Below the pieces are notes generated by a model. It did no database searches. It was not told the origin of the DNA and worked only from the letters and a program-made list of their open reading frames with translations. DNA of 64,000 nt from NCBI GenBank assembly GCA_008123405.1, contig VSSA01000002.1:124001-188000 (forward strand). The letters are read 5' to 3'. A program made the translations under genes and the position numbers. This stretch comes from Nocardioides sp. BGMRC 2183. GTDB taxonomy: Bacteria; Actinomycetota; Actinomycetes; Propionibacteriales; Nocardioidaceae. This document shows, in pieces, positions 35,097 to 43,490 of this stretch (positions within the stretch are counted from its first letter, which is position 1; the number at the start of each line of letters is the position of its first letter).

Positions 35097-35366
35097 AGAG
35101 GAACCTCCGATGGAGAGTCGGGGGAGTCGGCGGCTGGCGGCGGCTGTGCGGCGGCAGCGATGTCGACCGGGTGGGACGGTGGTCGATCAAAGTCTATTAG
35201 ATCGGTCGACAAACTGTAGAACATGGCAAGGGGCGCATTTCAAACCGACACCGGCCGAGACGGCTTTCGGCGCAGCGAGCGCGAAAACCTTGTCGCCGTA
35301 CGACTCGATTGCGGACCTTGGTGGGGCCCATCAACCGACGTTGAACCGACTCACAAGAGGGACGCC

Positions 35367-36305
35367 ATGACCATCCAGCTCGACCGTCAGACCCAGCAGA
35401 ACACCGACATCACCGTCACCAAGCTCGGCTCCCGGATCGGCGCCCGGATCGAGGGAGTGCGCCTCGGCGGCGACCTCGACGCCGACACCGTGGCACAGAT
35501 CCGCACCGCGATCCTGGAGCACAAGGTGGTCTTCTTCCCGGCCCAGGACCACCTCGACGACGCCCAGCAGATCGCCTTCGGCGAGCTGCTCGGCCCGCTC
35601 ACCACCGCGCATCCGACGGTCAACACCGGCTCCGCGCGGGTGCTCGCACTCAAGGCGACCAAGGGCATGGCCGCCAACTCCTGGCACACCGACGTCACCT
35701 TCGTGGACCAGGTGCCGGCCTTCTCGATCCTGCGCGGCGTCACCATCCCCGCCTACGGCGGCAGCACCAACTGGGCCAACACGGTGACCGCGTACGACGC
35801 CCTGCCGGCCCCGCTCAAGGCGCTCGTCGACCAGCTCTGGGCGGTGCACTCCAACGACTACGACTACGCCAACTCCTTCGACACCGAGGACCAGTCGAAC
35901 CCGCAGTACACGCGGGAGGAGTTCACCCGGGAGATCTACAAGACCGAGCACCCGGTGGTGCGGATCCACCCCGAGACCGGCGAGCGCGCCCTGGTGCTGG
36001 GTCACTTCGTGCAGAAGTTCCAGGGCTTCAACTCCAAGGAGTCCGCGGCGCTGTTCAACCTCCTCCAGGACCGGGTGACCAAGCTGGAGAACACGATCCG
36101 GTGGAACTGGACGCCGGGCGACGTGGCGATCTGGGACAACCGCGCCACGCAGCACTACGCGGTCGCCGACTTCGACACCCAGACGCGTGAGGTCCGGCGG
36201 ATCACCGTCTCCGGCGACGTACCGGTCAGCATCGACGGCCGTTCCAGCCGGGTGCTCGAGGGCGACGCCTCGGTCTACAACCGGCTGGACGAGCTGATCC
36301 GCTGA
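35367..36305 (+). CDS. TauD/TfdA-family Fe(II)/2-oxoglutarate dioxygenase (AtsK/TauD-like)
   Basis: 312 aa. The iron ligands are WHTDVTF (His107, Asp109) and TQHYAVADF (His263), and the 2-oxoglutarate carboxylate is held by Arg in TREVRRITV (~273-281). Close relatives hydroxylate taurine, alkylsulfonates or alkyl sulfates, so that sulfite or sulfate is released. ATG 35367 opens directly with the family N-terminus; the longer frame upstream does not look coding. It is divergent from the ROK regulator and the importer/sulfatase genes, which together suggest release of sulfur from imported organosulfur compounds. TauD and AtsK activities cannot be told apart from sequence alone. Confidence 0.88.
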   Translation: MTIQLDRQTQQNTDITVTKLGSRIGARIEGVRLGGDLDADTVAQIRTAILEHKVVFFPAQDHLDDAQQIAFGELLGPLTTAHPTVNTGSARVLALKATKGMAANSWHTDVTFVDQVPAFSILRGVTIPAYGGSTNWANTVTAYDALPAPLKALVDQLWAVHSNDYDYANSFDTEDQSNPQYTREEFTREIYKTEHPVVRIHPETGERALVLGHFVQKFQGFNSKESAALFNLLQDRVTKLENTIRWNWTPGDVAIWDNRATQHYAVADFDTQTREVRRITVSGDVPVSIDGRSSRVLEGDASVYNRLDELIR

Positions 36306-36330
36306 CGGTTGGCGGGCTGACGTTCAAGCA

Positions 36331-36393
36331 GCGAGCCCCCTGCGGATCGGCTCCGAACTCGGCAGGAGATCGACGGATCTGCAGGGGGCTCGC
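36331..36393. repeat. Family C long hairpin, copy 2 (terminator-like)
   Basis: Arms 36331-36348 (GCGAGCCCCCTGCGGATC) and 36376-36393 pair at 17 of 18 positions around a 27-nt loop, 25 bp after the TauD-type gene. Flank and loop share GACGTTCA..GC and GGCTC.GA.CTCG words with the copy at 28585. Confidence 0.75.
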
Positions 36394-36425
36394 CAGCCGC
36401 AGGCACGGGCGAGGGGCTCCAGGCA

Positions 36426-36431
36426 TAGGCT
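36426..36431 (+). promoter_or_regulatory. -10 hexamer of the leaderless M20 peptidase transcript
   Basis: TAGGCT, 6 nt before ATG 36438; no ribosome-binding site is present. Confidence 0.5.
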
Positions 36432-36437
36432 CCCCGC

Positions 36438-37880
36438 ATGGCGAGGAGGAAGCGTAAGCAGGGGGCTGCGGGGACGGGACTGGTCGCGGGAACGCCGGCC
36501 GGTGACGCGGCCATCGCGAAGCTCCAGGAGCTGATCCGGATCCCGACGGTCTCCGACCGCGACCCGGCGAAGATCGACCTGGCGGCATTCGACGAGTTCG
36601 TCGACACCCTGATGGAGCAGTTCCCACTGCTCCACGAGCACCTGTCGCTGACCCGGGTCGACACCCACGGGCTGCTCTTCGGTTGGCGCGGTCGGGGCGA
36701 GGACGCGCCGGTCGTGCTGATGGCGCACCTCGACGTGGTCCCGATCGGCGACGAGAGCCGCTGGACCCACCCGCCCTTCGGCGCCGAGATCCACGACGGG
36801 GTGGTGCACGGCCGCGGCACCCTGGACGACAAGGGCTCCCTGGTCGCGATCTGTGAGGCGGTCGAGGCGCTGTTGGCGGTCGGCTTCGTGCCCGCCCAGG
36901 ACGTCTGGCTCTCCTTCGGCTGCAACGAGGAGGTCTCCGGTACGGCGGCCACCCTCGCCGTCGAGGAGCTGACCCGCCGCGGGGTACGGCCCTGGTTCGT
37001 GCTCGACGAGGGCGGCGCCATCGCCGGCGAGGCGTTCCCCGGCGTCGCGGTGCCGATCGGCGTGATCGGGGTGACCGAGAAGGGTGTCACCTCCCTGGAG
37101 CTGACCGCCGAGGGCCGCGGTGGCCACGCCTCCACACCTGCCCGCAATGGCCCGACCGCCCGGATCGCCCGCGCGATCACCCGGCTCGACGCCCACCCGA
37201 TGCCCGGCCGCCTGCCGGAGGCCACCGTGGAGCTCTTCTCCCGGATGGCACCGCACATGGCCGGACCGCTGCGGCCGGTGATCCGGAAGGTGGTGGATGC
37301 TGCCGACTCCCGGCGGCTGCGCCCACTGATCACCCGCGCACTGGTCGCCGCCGGCCCGGAGGCCGCCGCGCTGACCCGCACCACCTTCGCGGTCACCACC
37401 CTGTCCGGCTCGCCGGCGCTCAACGTGATCGCGGCCAGCGCTCGCGCGGGCGTGAACATCCGGGTGATGGTCGGGGACACCGTCGCCGATGCCGTGGCTC
37501 ACGTGCGGCGGGTGATCGATGACGACTCGATCCGGATCGACGTGGTGGAGTCCAACGAGCCCAGCCCGGTCTCGCCGTACAGCTCGCAGGTGCACCAGCG
37601 CGAGGACCCGGCGTTCGCGCTGCTGGAGCGGACGATCACCGACTGCTTCACCGACGCGGTCCCGTCGCCGTACGTGATGATGGCAGCCACCGACAGCCGG
37701 TTCTTCACCGCGATCAGTGACCGTGTCTACCGGTTCACGCCGTTCCGGATGAGCAAGGCGCAGCGCGAGGCGATCCACTCCTACGACGAGCAGATCGGCG
37801 TCCAGGACTATCTCGACGGTGTCGAGTGGTACCGCCGACTGATCGCCGGACTGCCCGGCCACGGCGAAGTGACGCGATGA
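36438..37880 (+). CDS. M20-family metallopeptidase (PM20D1/carboxypeptidase S-like)
   Basis: 480 aa. All metal and catalytic residues are visible: VLMAHLDVVP (His97, Asp99), GRGTLDDKGS (Asp130), CNEEVSG (Glu164, Glu165), VLDEGG (Asp190) and AIHSYDEQI (His447). Length and motif spacing fit the carboxypeptidase S/PM20D1 branch, whose members cleave or form N-acyl amino acids and dipeptides. The Arg/Lys-rich N-terminus is no signal peptide. The MFS transporter gene overlaps by ATGA, so uptake or export of the peptidase's substrate or product is a fair guess. Confidence 0.9.
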   Translation: MARRKRKQGAAGTGLVAGTPAGDAAIAKLQELIRIPTVSDRDPAKIDLAAFDEFVDTLMEQFPLLHEHLSLTRVDTHGLLFGWRGRGEDAPVVLMAHLDVVPIGDESRWTHPPFGAEIHDGVVHGRGTLDDKGSLVAICEAVEALLAVGFVPAQDVWLSFGCNEEVSGTAATLAVEELTRRGVRPWFVLDEGGAIAGEAFPGVAVPIGVIGVTEKGVTSLELTAEGRGGHASTPARNGPTARIARAITRLDAHPMPGRLPEATVELFSRMAPHMAGPLRPVIRKVVDAADSRRLRPLITRALVAAGPEAAALTRTTFAVTTLSGSPALNVIAASARAGVNIRVMVGDTVADAVAHVRRVIDDDSIRIDVVESNEPSPVSPYSSQVHQREDPAFALLERTITDCFTDAVPSPYVMMAATDSRFFTAISDRVYRFTPFRMSKAQREAIHSYDEQIGVQDYLDGVEWYRRLIAGLPGHGEVTR

Positions 37881-39367
37881 GCACCCCCGCCGCCGGGCTG
37901 ACCCCGGCCCGCGGCCTCGCGGCGATCGTCGGCTTCCTGGTCTGCGTCGAGCTCGCCAGCGGCATCCTGCAGGGCTACTACACGCCGATCTTCTCCGACA
38001 TCGCCGACCACCTCTCGATCAACGACGCCGACGTCAACTGGTTCGAGGCGGCACAGCTGATCGTCTCCGCGCTGGTGGTGCCGCCGCTGGCACGCCTTGG
38101 CGACCTGGTCGGACACAAGTCGGTGCTGCTCTGGTCGACAGCGGTCACCGCGGCCGGCTCCTGGGTGATGGCGTTCGCGCCGAGCTTCACCACCTTCCTG
38201 ATCGGCTCCGCGCTGCAGGGCGCCTACGTCGTCTGGCTGCCGCTCGAGGTGGCCATCGTCTACCGCCGTACGGCCGGAGATCCGCGGCAGCACCTGCTCA
38301 CCCGACGTGCGGCCGCGGTGCTGGTCGGCGCGCTCGAGCTCGCCGTGATCGTCGGCGCGTTGACCTCCGGAGCGCTGGTCGAGGCAACCTCGATGACCAC
38401 CCTGCTGGCGCTGCCGGCGATCGCCGTCACCGCCTGTTTCCTGGTGATCTGGTTCGGCATCGAGTCGGTCCCCGGCACCTCCGGTGGGCGGCGCCCCGGA
38501 GCCGCCGACCTCGACCTTCCCGGCCTGGGGTTGCTGATCGCCGCGCTCGGGCTGGTGATGGCCGGCCTGATCGTGATCCGGTTGGAAGGTCCGGGCAGCC
38601 CGATCCCGTGGCTGCTCCTGGTCGCCGGGGTGGTGGTGATGGCGGTCTTCGTCCGCGTCGAGCTGGCCACGCCCGAGCCGATCGTCGACGTCCGGCTGCT
38701 CGCCGCCGGTGGCCAGTGGCAGGTGCAGCTGTGTGCCTTCCTCTTCGGCATGTCGGTGCTCGGCGCCCAGATCCCGCTCTCGACCTTCGCCCGCACCGAC
38801 CCGGAGACGGTCGGCTACGGGCTGGGGGCTAGCGCGGGCTTCGTCTCCACCCTGGTCGGCCTCTACGTCATCTTCATGGCTATCGGCGCGTTCTCGCTGC
38901 CGCTCACCTCGCGGCTGCTCGGGGAGCGGGGCGCCCTGGTCACCTCAGCGCTGCTGGTCGCCCTGGGCTACGGGTTGTGGCTGCCGCTGCACGACTCCAC
39001 GCCCCAGGCGTTGGTGAACATGGCGATCGTCGGGCTCGGCTCCGGCGCCCTGGTCGCCGCGCTCCCGGCGATCGCGGCGGCCGCCGCCCCGCCCGAACGG
39101 ACGGGTTTCGCCACCGGCATGACCAACGCGACCAAGACCGTCGGCGGCGCGATCGCCTCCGCCGTCTTCGCGATCGCCCTCTCGGCCACCGGCTCCCTGG
39201 AGGCGGCCGAGGAGGGCCATGCCCCCCTCTCCGGCTACCTCACCGTCTGGGGCCTCTGCGCGGCCAGCGCGTTCGTCGCGGCACTCGCCCTCGCGATGCT
39301 GCCCCGGGTCCGCGTGCCCGACCCCGGCGACACCGCCGCCACCATGGCTGCCGACGTCGACCGTTGA
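37877..39367 (+). CDS. MFS transporter, 14-helix DHA2-like
   Basis: 496 aa with about fourteen hydrophobic segments, as in drug:proton antiporters of the DHA2 type; the loop-2/3 motif reads LGDLVGHKSVLLWS. The ATG overlaps the peptidase stop. Its stop codon is contributed by the first unit of a 22-bp repeat array (family B). Confidence 0.87.
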   Translation: MSTPAAGLTPARGLAAIVGFLVCVELASGILQGYYTPIFSDIADHLSINDADVNWFEAAQLIVSALVVPPLARLGDLVGHKSVLLWSTAVTAAGSWVMAFAPSFTTFLIGSALQGAYVVWLPLEVAIVYRRTAGDPRQHLLTRRAAAVLVGALELAVIVGALTSGALVEATSMTTLLALPAIAVTACFLVIWFGIESVPGTSGGRRPGAADLDLPGLGLLIAALGLVMAGLIVIRLEGPGSPIPWLLLVAGVVVMAVFVRVELATPEPIVDVRLLAAGGQWQVQLCAFLFGMSVLGAQIPLSTFARTDPETVGYGLGASAGFVSTLVGLYVIFMAIGAFSLPLTSRLLGERGALVTSALLVALGYGLWLPLHDSTPQALVNMAIVGLGSGALVAALPAIAAAAAPPERTGFATGMTNATKTVGGAIASAVFAIALSATGSLEAAEEGHAPLSGYLTVWGLCAASAFVAALALAMLPRVRVPDPGDTAATMAADVDR

Positions 39368-39428
39368 GTTGGGGTTTTGGGCCCGTCGAGTTGGCCTTTT
39401 GGGCCCGTCGAGTTGGGGTTTCGGGCCC
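39363..39428 (+). repeat. Family B array 1: three 22-bp units at a gene 3' end
   Basis: Units at 39363-39384, 39385-39406 and 39407-39428 share GTYGAGTTGG at the left and GGGCCC at the right, differing only in the middle (GGTTTT, CCTTTT, GGTTTC). The TGA stop of the MFS gene is inside the first unit (GTTGAG). No spacer separates units, so it is not a CRISPR array. Confidence 0.9.
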
Positions 39429-39483
39429 GCTGAGGGGTTCGCTCGCGAGAGTTGAATGGTCATGGGAGCTGTGGATGCGGGCG

Positions 39484-39489
39484 TAGCGT
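39484..39489 (+). promoter_or_regulatory. -10 hexamer of the leaderless DinB transcript
   Basis: TAGCGT, 6 nt before ATG 39496. Confidence 0.5.
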
Positions 39490-39495
39490 CGGACC

Positions 39496-40020
39496 ATGAC
39501 TCCCGCAGAGCTCTTGACCGATGCCCTCGGCCGGGTCCGTGAGGACGTCGACGGCGTCCTGGACGGTCTCGACGAGGCGACCCTGCACGCGAGCCCGGGC
39601 AACGGCGCCAACACCATGGGCTGGTTGATCTGGCACCTGACCCGCGTCCAGGACGACCACATCGCCGGCGTGGCCGGCACCGAGCAGGTCTACACCGCAC
39701 AGGGGTACGCCGACCGGTTCGCCCTCGATCTCGACGTCACCGACCACGGCTATGGCCACACCCCGGAGCAGGCGGCCGCGGTCACCGGCTTCGGGCCAGG
39801 CCTGGTTGCGGCGTATCACCGGGCGACCTACGCGAGGACGACGGAGTATCTCGCCGGTCTCGAGGCCGAGGAACTCGAGCGGGTGGTGGACACGAACTGG
39901 GATCCGCCGGTCACCCTCGGGATCCGGTTGGTGAGCGTGTGCAACGACTCAGCTCAGCACGTGGGCCAAGCGGCCTATGTGCGCGGACTGCTCGAGGACT
40001 GGGCGCCGCAGTCGGGGTGA
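39496..40020 (+). CDS. DinB-like (DUF664) four-helix-bundle protein
   Basis: 174 aa. The three metal-binding His of the fold are visible: NTMGWLIWHLTRVQDDHIA (His ~52, 58) and NDSAQHVGQAAYVRGLL (His ~155). Actinobacterial members are often mycothiol-dependent transferases or detoxification enzymes. Leaderless start predicted from TAGCGT 6 nt upstream. Single gene between two repeat arrays. Confidence 0.85.
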   Translation: MTPAELLTDALGRVREDVDGVLDGLDEATLHASPGNGANTMGWLIWHLTRVQDDHIAGVAGTEQVYTAQGYADRFALDLDVTDHGYGHTPEQAAAVTGFGPGLVAAYHRATYARTTEYLAGLEAEELERVVDTNWDPPVTLGIRLVSVCNDSAQHVGQAAYVRGLLEDWAPQSG

Positions 40021-40048
40021 GGCGCAGCGCCGGTGTGGCCCGGCCTGT

Positions 40049-40095
40049 AGCGTCATACGACTCGGGGGTCGGAGGCCTCAGAACGCATGACGCAC
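40049..40095. repeat. Family A palindromic repeat, copy 2
   Basis: Arms GCGTCATACG (40050-40059) and CGCATGACGC (40084-40093) differ from perfect pairing at one position. It lies 28 bp after the DinB gene, in the convergent gap. Confidence 0.75.
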
Positions 40096-40128
40096 TGCGG
40101 CCGCGCGCGTGGTTGCGGCGATCGCGTC

Positions 40129-40210
40129 CAAACCCCAACTCGACGGGCCCGAACCCCCAACTCGACGGGCCCGAACCCCCAACTCGACGGGCCCGAACCC
40201 CCAACTCAAC
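40129..40210 (-). repeat. Family B array 2: three 22-bp units plus a partial one
   Basis: On the minus strand, units at 40210-40189, 40188-40167 and 40166-40145 read GTYGAGTTGG..TTC GGGCCC, followed by a 16-bp partial unit to 40129. The first unit contains the TGA stop of the minus-strand MFS gene (40208-40206). Orientation relative to the gene is the same as in array 1. Confidence 0.9.
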
Positions 40211-41507
40211 GGTCGTTGTCGGCGGTCGGGGCGTGGGTGATCCGGTAGCGCACGAACGAGGGCACCGCGAGGGCGGCGATCATGGTCCCCACCACGACGA
40301 GGACGCCGCCGCCGGCAGCCGCGGCCGCCGTACCGACGACGGCGGCGGTGGCGCCGTGGGCGACGTCGGCGATCCGGGGGCCACCGGCGACGACCACGAT
40401 GAAGATGCCCTGCAGCCGACCGCGCACAGCGTCCGTGGCGGCGGACTGCAGGATGCTCATCCGGAAGGCGGCCGAGGCCATGTCGGCGGCGCCGCCGACG
40501 ACCAGCATCGCGATCGCGGCGACCAGCCAGCCGGGAGCCGAGCCGCCCTGGGCGGTCGCGGCCCCGACCGCGAGGCCGAACCCGACCATCGCCAGGCCCC
40601 AGACCACGATGCACCAGATCACCGCCAGCCCCTGTCGGGAGATCCGCGAGACCCAGCCCGACAGCACCCCGCCGAGCACGGCGCCGGCCGGGATGCCGGC
40701 GAAGAGCAGCGCGAAGACCAGGCCGCCCTCCTCCGGGCCGGCGAAGCTCTCGTGGGCGATCTGCGGGAAGAGCGCCCGCGGCATCCCGAAGAGCATCGCG
40801 ATGATGTCGACGACGAAGGACATCATCAGCACCGGCTGGGTGCGCAGATAGGTGAGCCCCTCGACCACCGAGCGAAGCCCTGGCGGACCGCCCACCACGC
40901 CGTGCACCGGCAGCGGTGGCAGGCGCACGACCGCGCTCAGCGTGGCCAACAGGCAGATCGAGTCGATCAGGTAGAGCCACGCGAAGCCCGTGAACGGGAT
41001 CAGTACGCCGGCGACCAGCGGTCCGGCGATCGCCCCGGCCTGCATCACCGTCATGTTCAGTGAGTTCGCCGCGGGAAGCAGCCGGTCGGGGAGCAGCCGT
41101 GGCAGCACCGCTGAGCGGGTCGGTTGGTTGACCGCGAAGAACCCCTGTTGCACGGCGAAGAGGCAGAGCAGCAGCCACACGTTGGTGGAGCCCACGGCCG
41201 CCTGCACCCAGAACAGGACGCTGGTCACGATCAGCCCGGTGGTGGTGACGATCAGCAGCGTGCGACGGTCGAAGTGGTCGGCGAGCGCGCCACCCCACAG
41301 CCCGAAGACGACCAACGGGACCAGACCGAAGATCCCGGTCAGCCCGACGTACGCCGAGGAGCCGGTGTCGGCGTAGATCTGGGCCGGGACTGCGACGACC
41401 GTCAGCTGGGCACCGATGACGGTGATGATGTTGGCCAGCCACAGCCGCTTGAAGTGCGGGTTCGCCAACGGGCGGGTGTCGGCCAGCAACCCCCGCAGAT
41501 CCACCAC
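40206..41507 (-). CDS. MFS transporter, EntS/DHA3-like
   Basis: 433 aa with twelve hydrophobic segments. PHFKRLWLANIITVIGAQLTVVAVPAQIY and GGALADHFDRRTLLIVT match the EntS/DHA3 branch (siderophore or macrolide efflux). GTG 41507 follows TACCAT by 6 nt, so the transcript is probably leaderless. Its stop lies inside a family B repeat. Confidence 0.87.
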   Translation of the reverse strand: MVDLRGLLADTRPLANPHFKRLWLANIITVIGAQLTVVAVPAQIYADTGSSAYVGLTGIFGLVPLVVFGLWGGALADHFDRRTLLIVTTTGLIVTSVLFWVQAAVGSTNVWLLLCLFAVQQGFFAVNQPTRSAVLPRLLPDRLLPAANSLNMTVMQAGAIAGPLVAGVLIPFTGFAWLYLIDSICLLATLSAVVRLPPLPVHGVVGGPPGLRSVVEGLTYLRTQPVLMMSFVVDIIAMLFGMPRALFPQIAHESFAGPEEGGLVFALLFAGIPAGAVLGGVLSGWVSRISRQGLAVIWCIVVWGLAMVGFGLAVGAATAQGGSAPGWLVAAIAMLVVGGAADMASAAFRMSILQSAATDAVRGRLQGIFIVVVAGGPRIADVAHGATAAVVGTAAAAAGGGVLVVVGTMIAALAVPSFVRYRITHAPTADNDR

Positions 41508-41513
41508 CTGGCG

Positions 41514-41519
41514 ATGGTA
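41514..41519 (-). promoter_or_regulatory. -10 hexamer of the leaderless EntS-like MFS transcript
   Basis: TACCAT on the minus strand, 6 nt before GTG 41507. Confidence 0.5.
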
Positions 41520-41607
41520 GGTCGGTCCGCACGCGGGACCGGGATCGGGCGGGCCGTGATCCGGCCCACCCGACCCCGGCGATGCGACGAGGATCAGCGC
41601 ACGTTGG

Positions 41608-42837
41608 TCAGCGCACGCTGACCTTCTGCGCCCGCAGCTTCTTCTTGCCCTGGGACACGGTCACCGTGTAGGTGCCCTTCTTCTTCGGCGCGCGCAGGGT
41701 GAACAGGTCGGACTTGACCGTCGCGGTCGACCGGGCGAGGACCTTGCGACCCGACTTCCACACCACGCTCACCTTCGTGCCGTCGGCGATGTTCGCGGTC
41801 CGCACCCAGTAGCCGGTGCGCGCGGCGACCTTGCCGGGCAGCTTGCGGACCACCGCGGCCGGCTCCGGGGCGGGCTCGTCGCCGTTGAGCACCGCGACCA
41901 GGTCGGTGACGTCCGGCACCTGCACGGCGTCGACCGAGCGGTCCGCGTCGAGCACGCCCACCGTCACGTAGCCCTCACCGAGCAGCTTGGTGTCGGTCCC
42001 GGCGGCGTGCGGCTCGCTGCCGAGCCCGAGGACGATGTCGTAGAGGGTCGGGTCCTCACCGGCGGCGGGCGCGAACTTGATCGAGGCGAGCGAGGCCTGG
42101 GAGTTCGATGCGTAGCGGATGCCGAGCGGCTCGGCGCGCGTGCTGCTGAGCTGTGGATAGTTGACGTTGAGGAACTGTCCGCGCGGCAGGACCGGGAGGC
42201 CCTCGTCGATCATCTCGACCAGCAGGTCGGCCGTCTCGTCGTAGGCGCCGCCGGCGTCGTTGCCCCACGGCGCGGCGGTGGAGATCGCCACCGCCGGTAC
42301 GTCGTACGCGCCGCTGGCCACCGTGGCCGCGCCGACGGTGCCGGAGTAGTTGGTGTCGAAGCCGGTGTTCTGCCCGACGTTGGTGCCGGAGATGACCAGG
42401 TCGGGCGCGTCGTCGGAGAAGAACTCGTCCATCCCGAAGTGGACCGTGCCCGCGGGGCTGGTGGAGACGCTCCACAGGTCCGGCTCGTGCTCGACGGCGT
42501 TGACCTGCCCGCCGAGCTGCACCCGCGCGCTCACCCCGCTGTTGTTCTCCGACGGGGCGACGGTGACCACGTGGTGGCCTGCCTCGGTCAGCGCCTCACG
42601 CACCGCGGTGATGCCGAGCGCGTCCCAGCCGTCGTCGTTGGTGAGCAGGATGTCCAGCCCCTCGGTCGGCAGCGTCGCACCGGTGGCGGCCACGGGGGCA
42701 GTGGCCGGGACGGCGGGGCGGTCGGCGGGGCCGGCGCCGGGTGCGGCCTGTGCGCTGGTGCCGGGTGGGAAGACGAGAGCGGAGACGGCCAAGGCTCCGG
42801 CAGCAGCCGGCAGGGCGAGACGACGGTTGACCAACAT
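41608..42837 (-). CDS. Secreted SurE-like 5'/3'-nucleotidase with C-terminal Ig-like domain
   Basis: 409 aa. A signal peptide (MLVNRRLALPAAAGALAVSALV, cleavage near AQA, ~31) precedes a SurE fold: LLTNDDGWDALG (Asp68, Asp69), VAPSENNSGVSA (Ser ~96, Asn) and DLVISGTNVGQNTG (Asn). SurE proteins dephosphorylate nucleoside monophosphates with a metal ion. The last ~80 residues (VSVVWKSGRKVLARSTATV, GTYTVTVSQGKKK) form an immunoglobulin-like beta domain typical of secreted actinobacterial proteins. Secreted SurE forms probably scavenge phosphate or nucleosides outside the cell. GAAGGGACCCCC precedes ATG 42837. Confidence 0.88.
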   Translation of the reverse strand: MLVNRRLALPAAAGALAVSALVFPPGTSAQAAPGAGPADRPAVPATAPVAATGATLPTEGLDILLTNDDGWDALGITAVREALTEAGHHVVTVAPSENNSGVSARVQLGGQVNAVEHEPDLWSVSTSPAGTVHFGMDEFFSDDAPDLVISGTNVGQNTGFDTNYSGTVGAATVASGAYDVPAVAISTAAPWGNDAGGAYDETADLLVEMIDEGLPVLPRGQFLNVNYPQLSSTRAEPLGIRYASNSQASLASIKFAPAAGEDPTLYDIVLGLGSEPHAAGTDTKLLGEGYVTVGVLDADRSVDAVQVPDVTDLVAVLNGDEPAPEPAAVVRKLPGKVAARTGYWVRTANIADGTKVSVVWKSGRKVLARSTATVKSDLFTLRAPKKKGTYTVTVSQGKKKLRAQKVSVR

Positions 42838-43022
42838 GGGGGTCCCTTCGGTTCGGGCGAGCTCCTGACGCGTGTCAGAAGTCGCCGCAAGATAGTGACC
42901 GGCGTCACATCCCAGCGGGCCGTCTCCCGGTGAGTGGGACACGATCGCACCGGCCTGCGCGCGACCTGCTGGGCGAGGGCCGAGGACGGTCTGAGGGCCA
43001 GGTCGGAGGGGCGCGGGAGAAT

Positions 43023-43047
43023 TGTCGTGGCGTTGTGTCGTACCGAC
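43023..43047 (+). promoter_or_regulatory. Candidate ECF42-type promoter for the DGPF/sigma operon
   Basis: TGTCGT (43023-43028), a 15-bp spacer and CGAC (43044-43047). As I recall, group ECF42 promoters have a TGTCGA-like -35 and a CGA/TC-like -10. Position 66 bp before the DGPF gene suggests autoregulation by the sigma factor encoded here. Confidence 0.4.
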
Positions 43048-43112
43048 GTGGTCTCGTTCGTGGAGAGGATGAGCGGCGGCCGACGGAGCTGCCACCGACG
43101 AGGAGAACAGAG

Positions 43113-43478
43113 ATGACTCAGTACCTGCTGTCCGTGCACGGCAACGAGGAGCAGTACGCCGCGGTCTCCGAGGAGGAGATGCAGCGCGCCTTCGCCGACG
43201 TGGACCGGTTCAACCAGCAGCTCCAGTCCGACGGCGTGTGGGTGTTCGCCGGCGGCCTGCAGGGCGCCGAGACCGCGACCGTGGTCGACGGGCGAGGCGA
43301 GAGCCCGGTGTTCACCGACGGCCCCTATCTGGAGACCAAGGAGCACATCGGCGGCTTCTGGATCATCGACGTCGCCGATCTCGACGCGGCGCTCGTCTAT
43401 GCCGCGGCCGGCTCCAAGGCATGCCAGGGCACGGTCGAGGTGCGACCGTTCCAGTCCGAGCCGCCGGCCGACGCCTGA
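43113..43478 (+). CDS. YCII/DGPF-domain protein
   Basis: 121 aa. MTQYLLSVHGNEEQYA and the motif VFTDGPYLETKEHIGGFWIIDV are the DGPF (YCII-related) family pattern. Function is unknown, but genes of this family are the standard genomic partners of ECF42 sigma factors. CGAGGAGAACAG precedes ATG 43113. It sits 12 bp before the sigma gene. Confidence 0.9.
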   Translation: MTQYLLSVHGNEEQYAAVSEEEMQRAFADVDRFNQQLQSDGVWVFAGGLQGAETATVVDGRGESPVFTDGPYLETKEHIGGFWIIDVADLDAALVYAAAGSKACQGTVEVRPFQSEPPADA

Positions 43479-43490
43479 GCCCAGATCCCG

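Noticed and set aside
32346-35219. Plus-strand open frame of 957 codons
   Set aside because: Antisense to the binding-protein and ROK genes, which have clear motifs.
39363-40210. CRISPR arrays
   Set aside because: The 22-bp units are directly abutting without spacers, and no cas genes are present.
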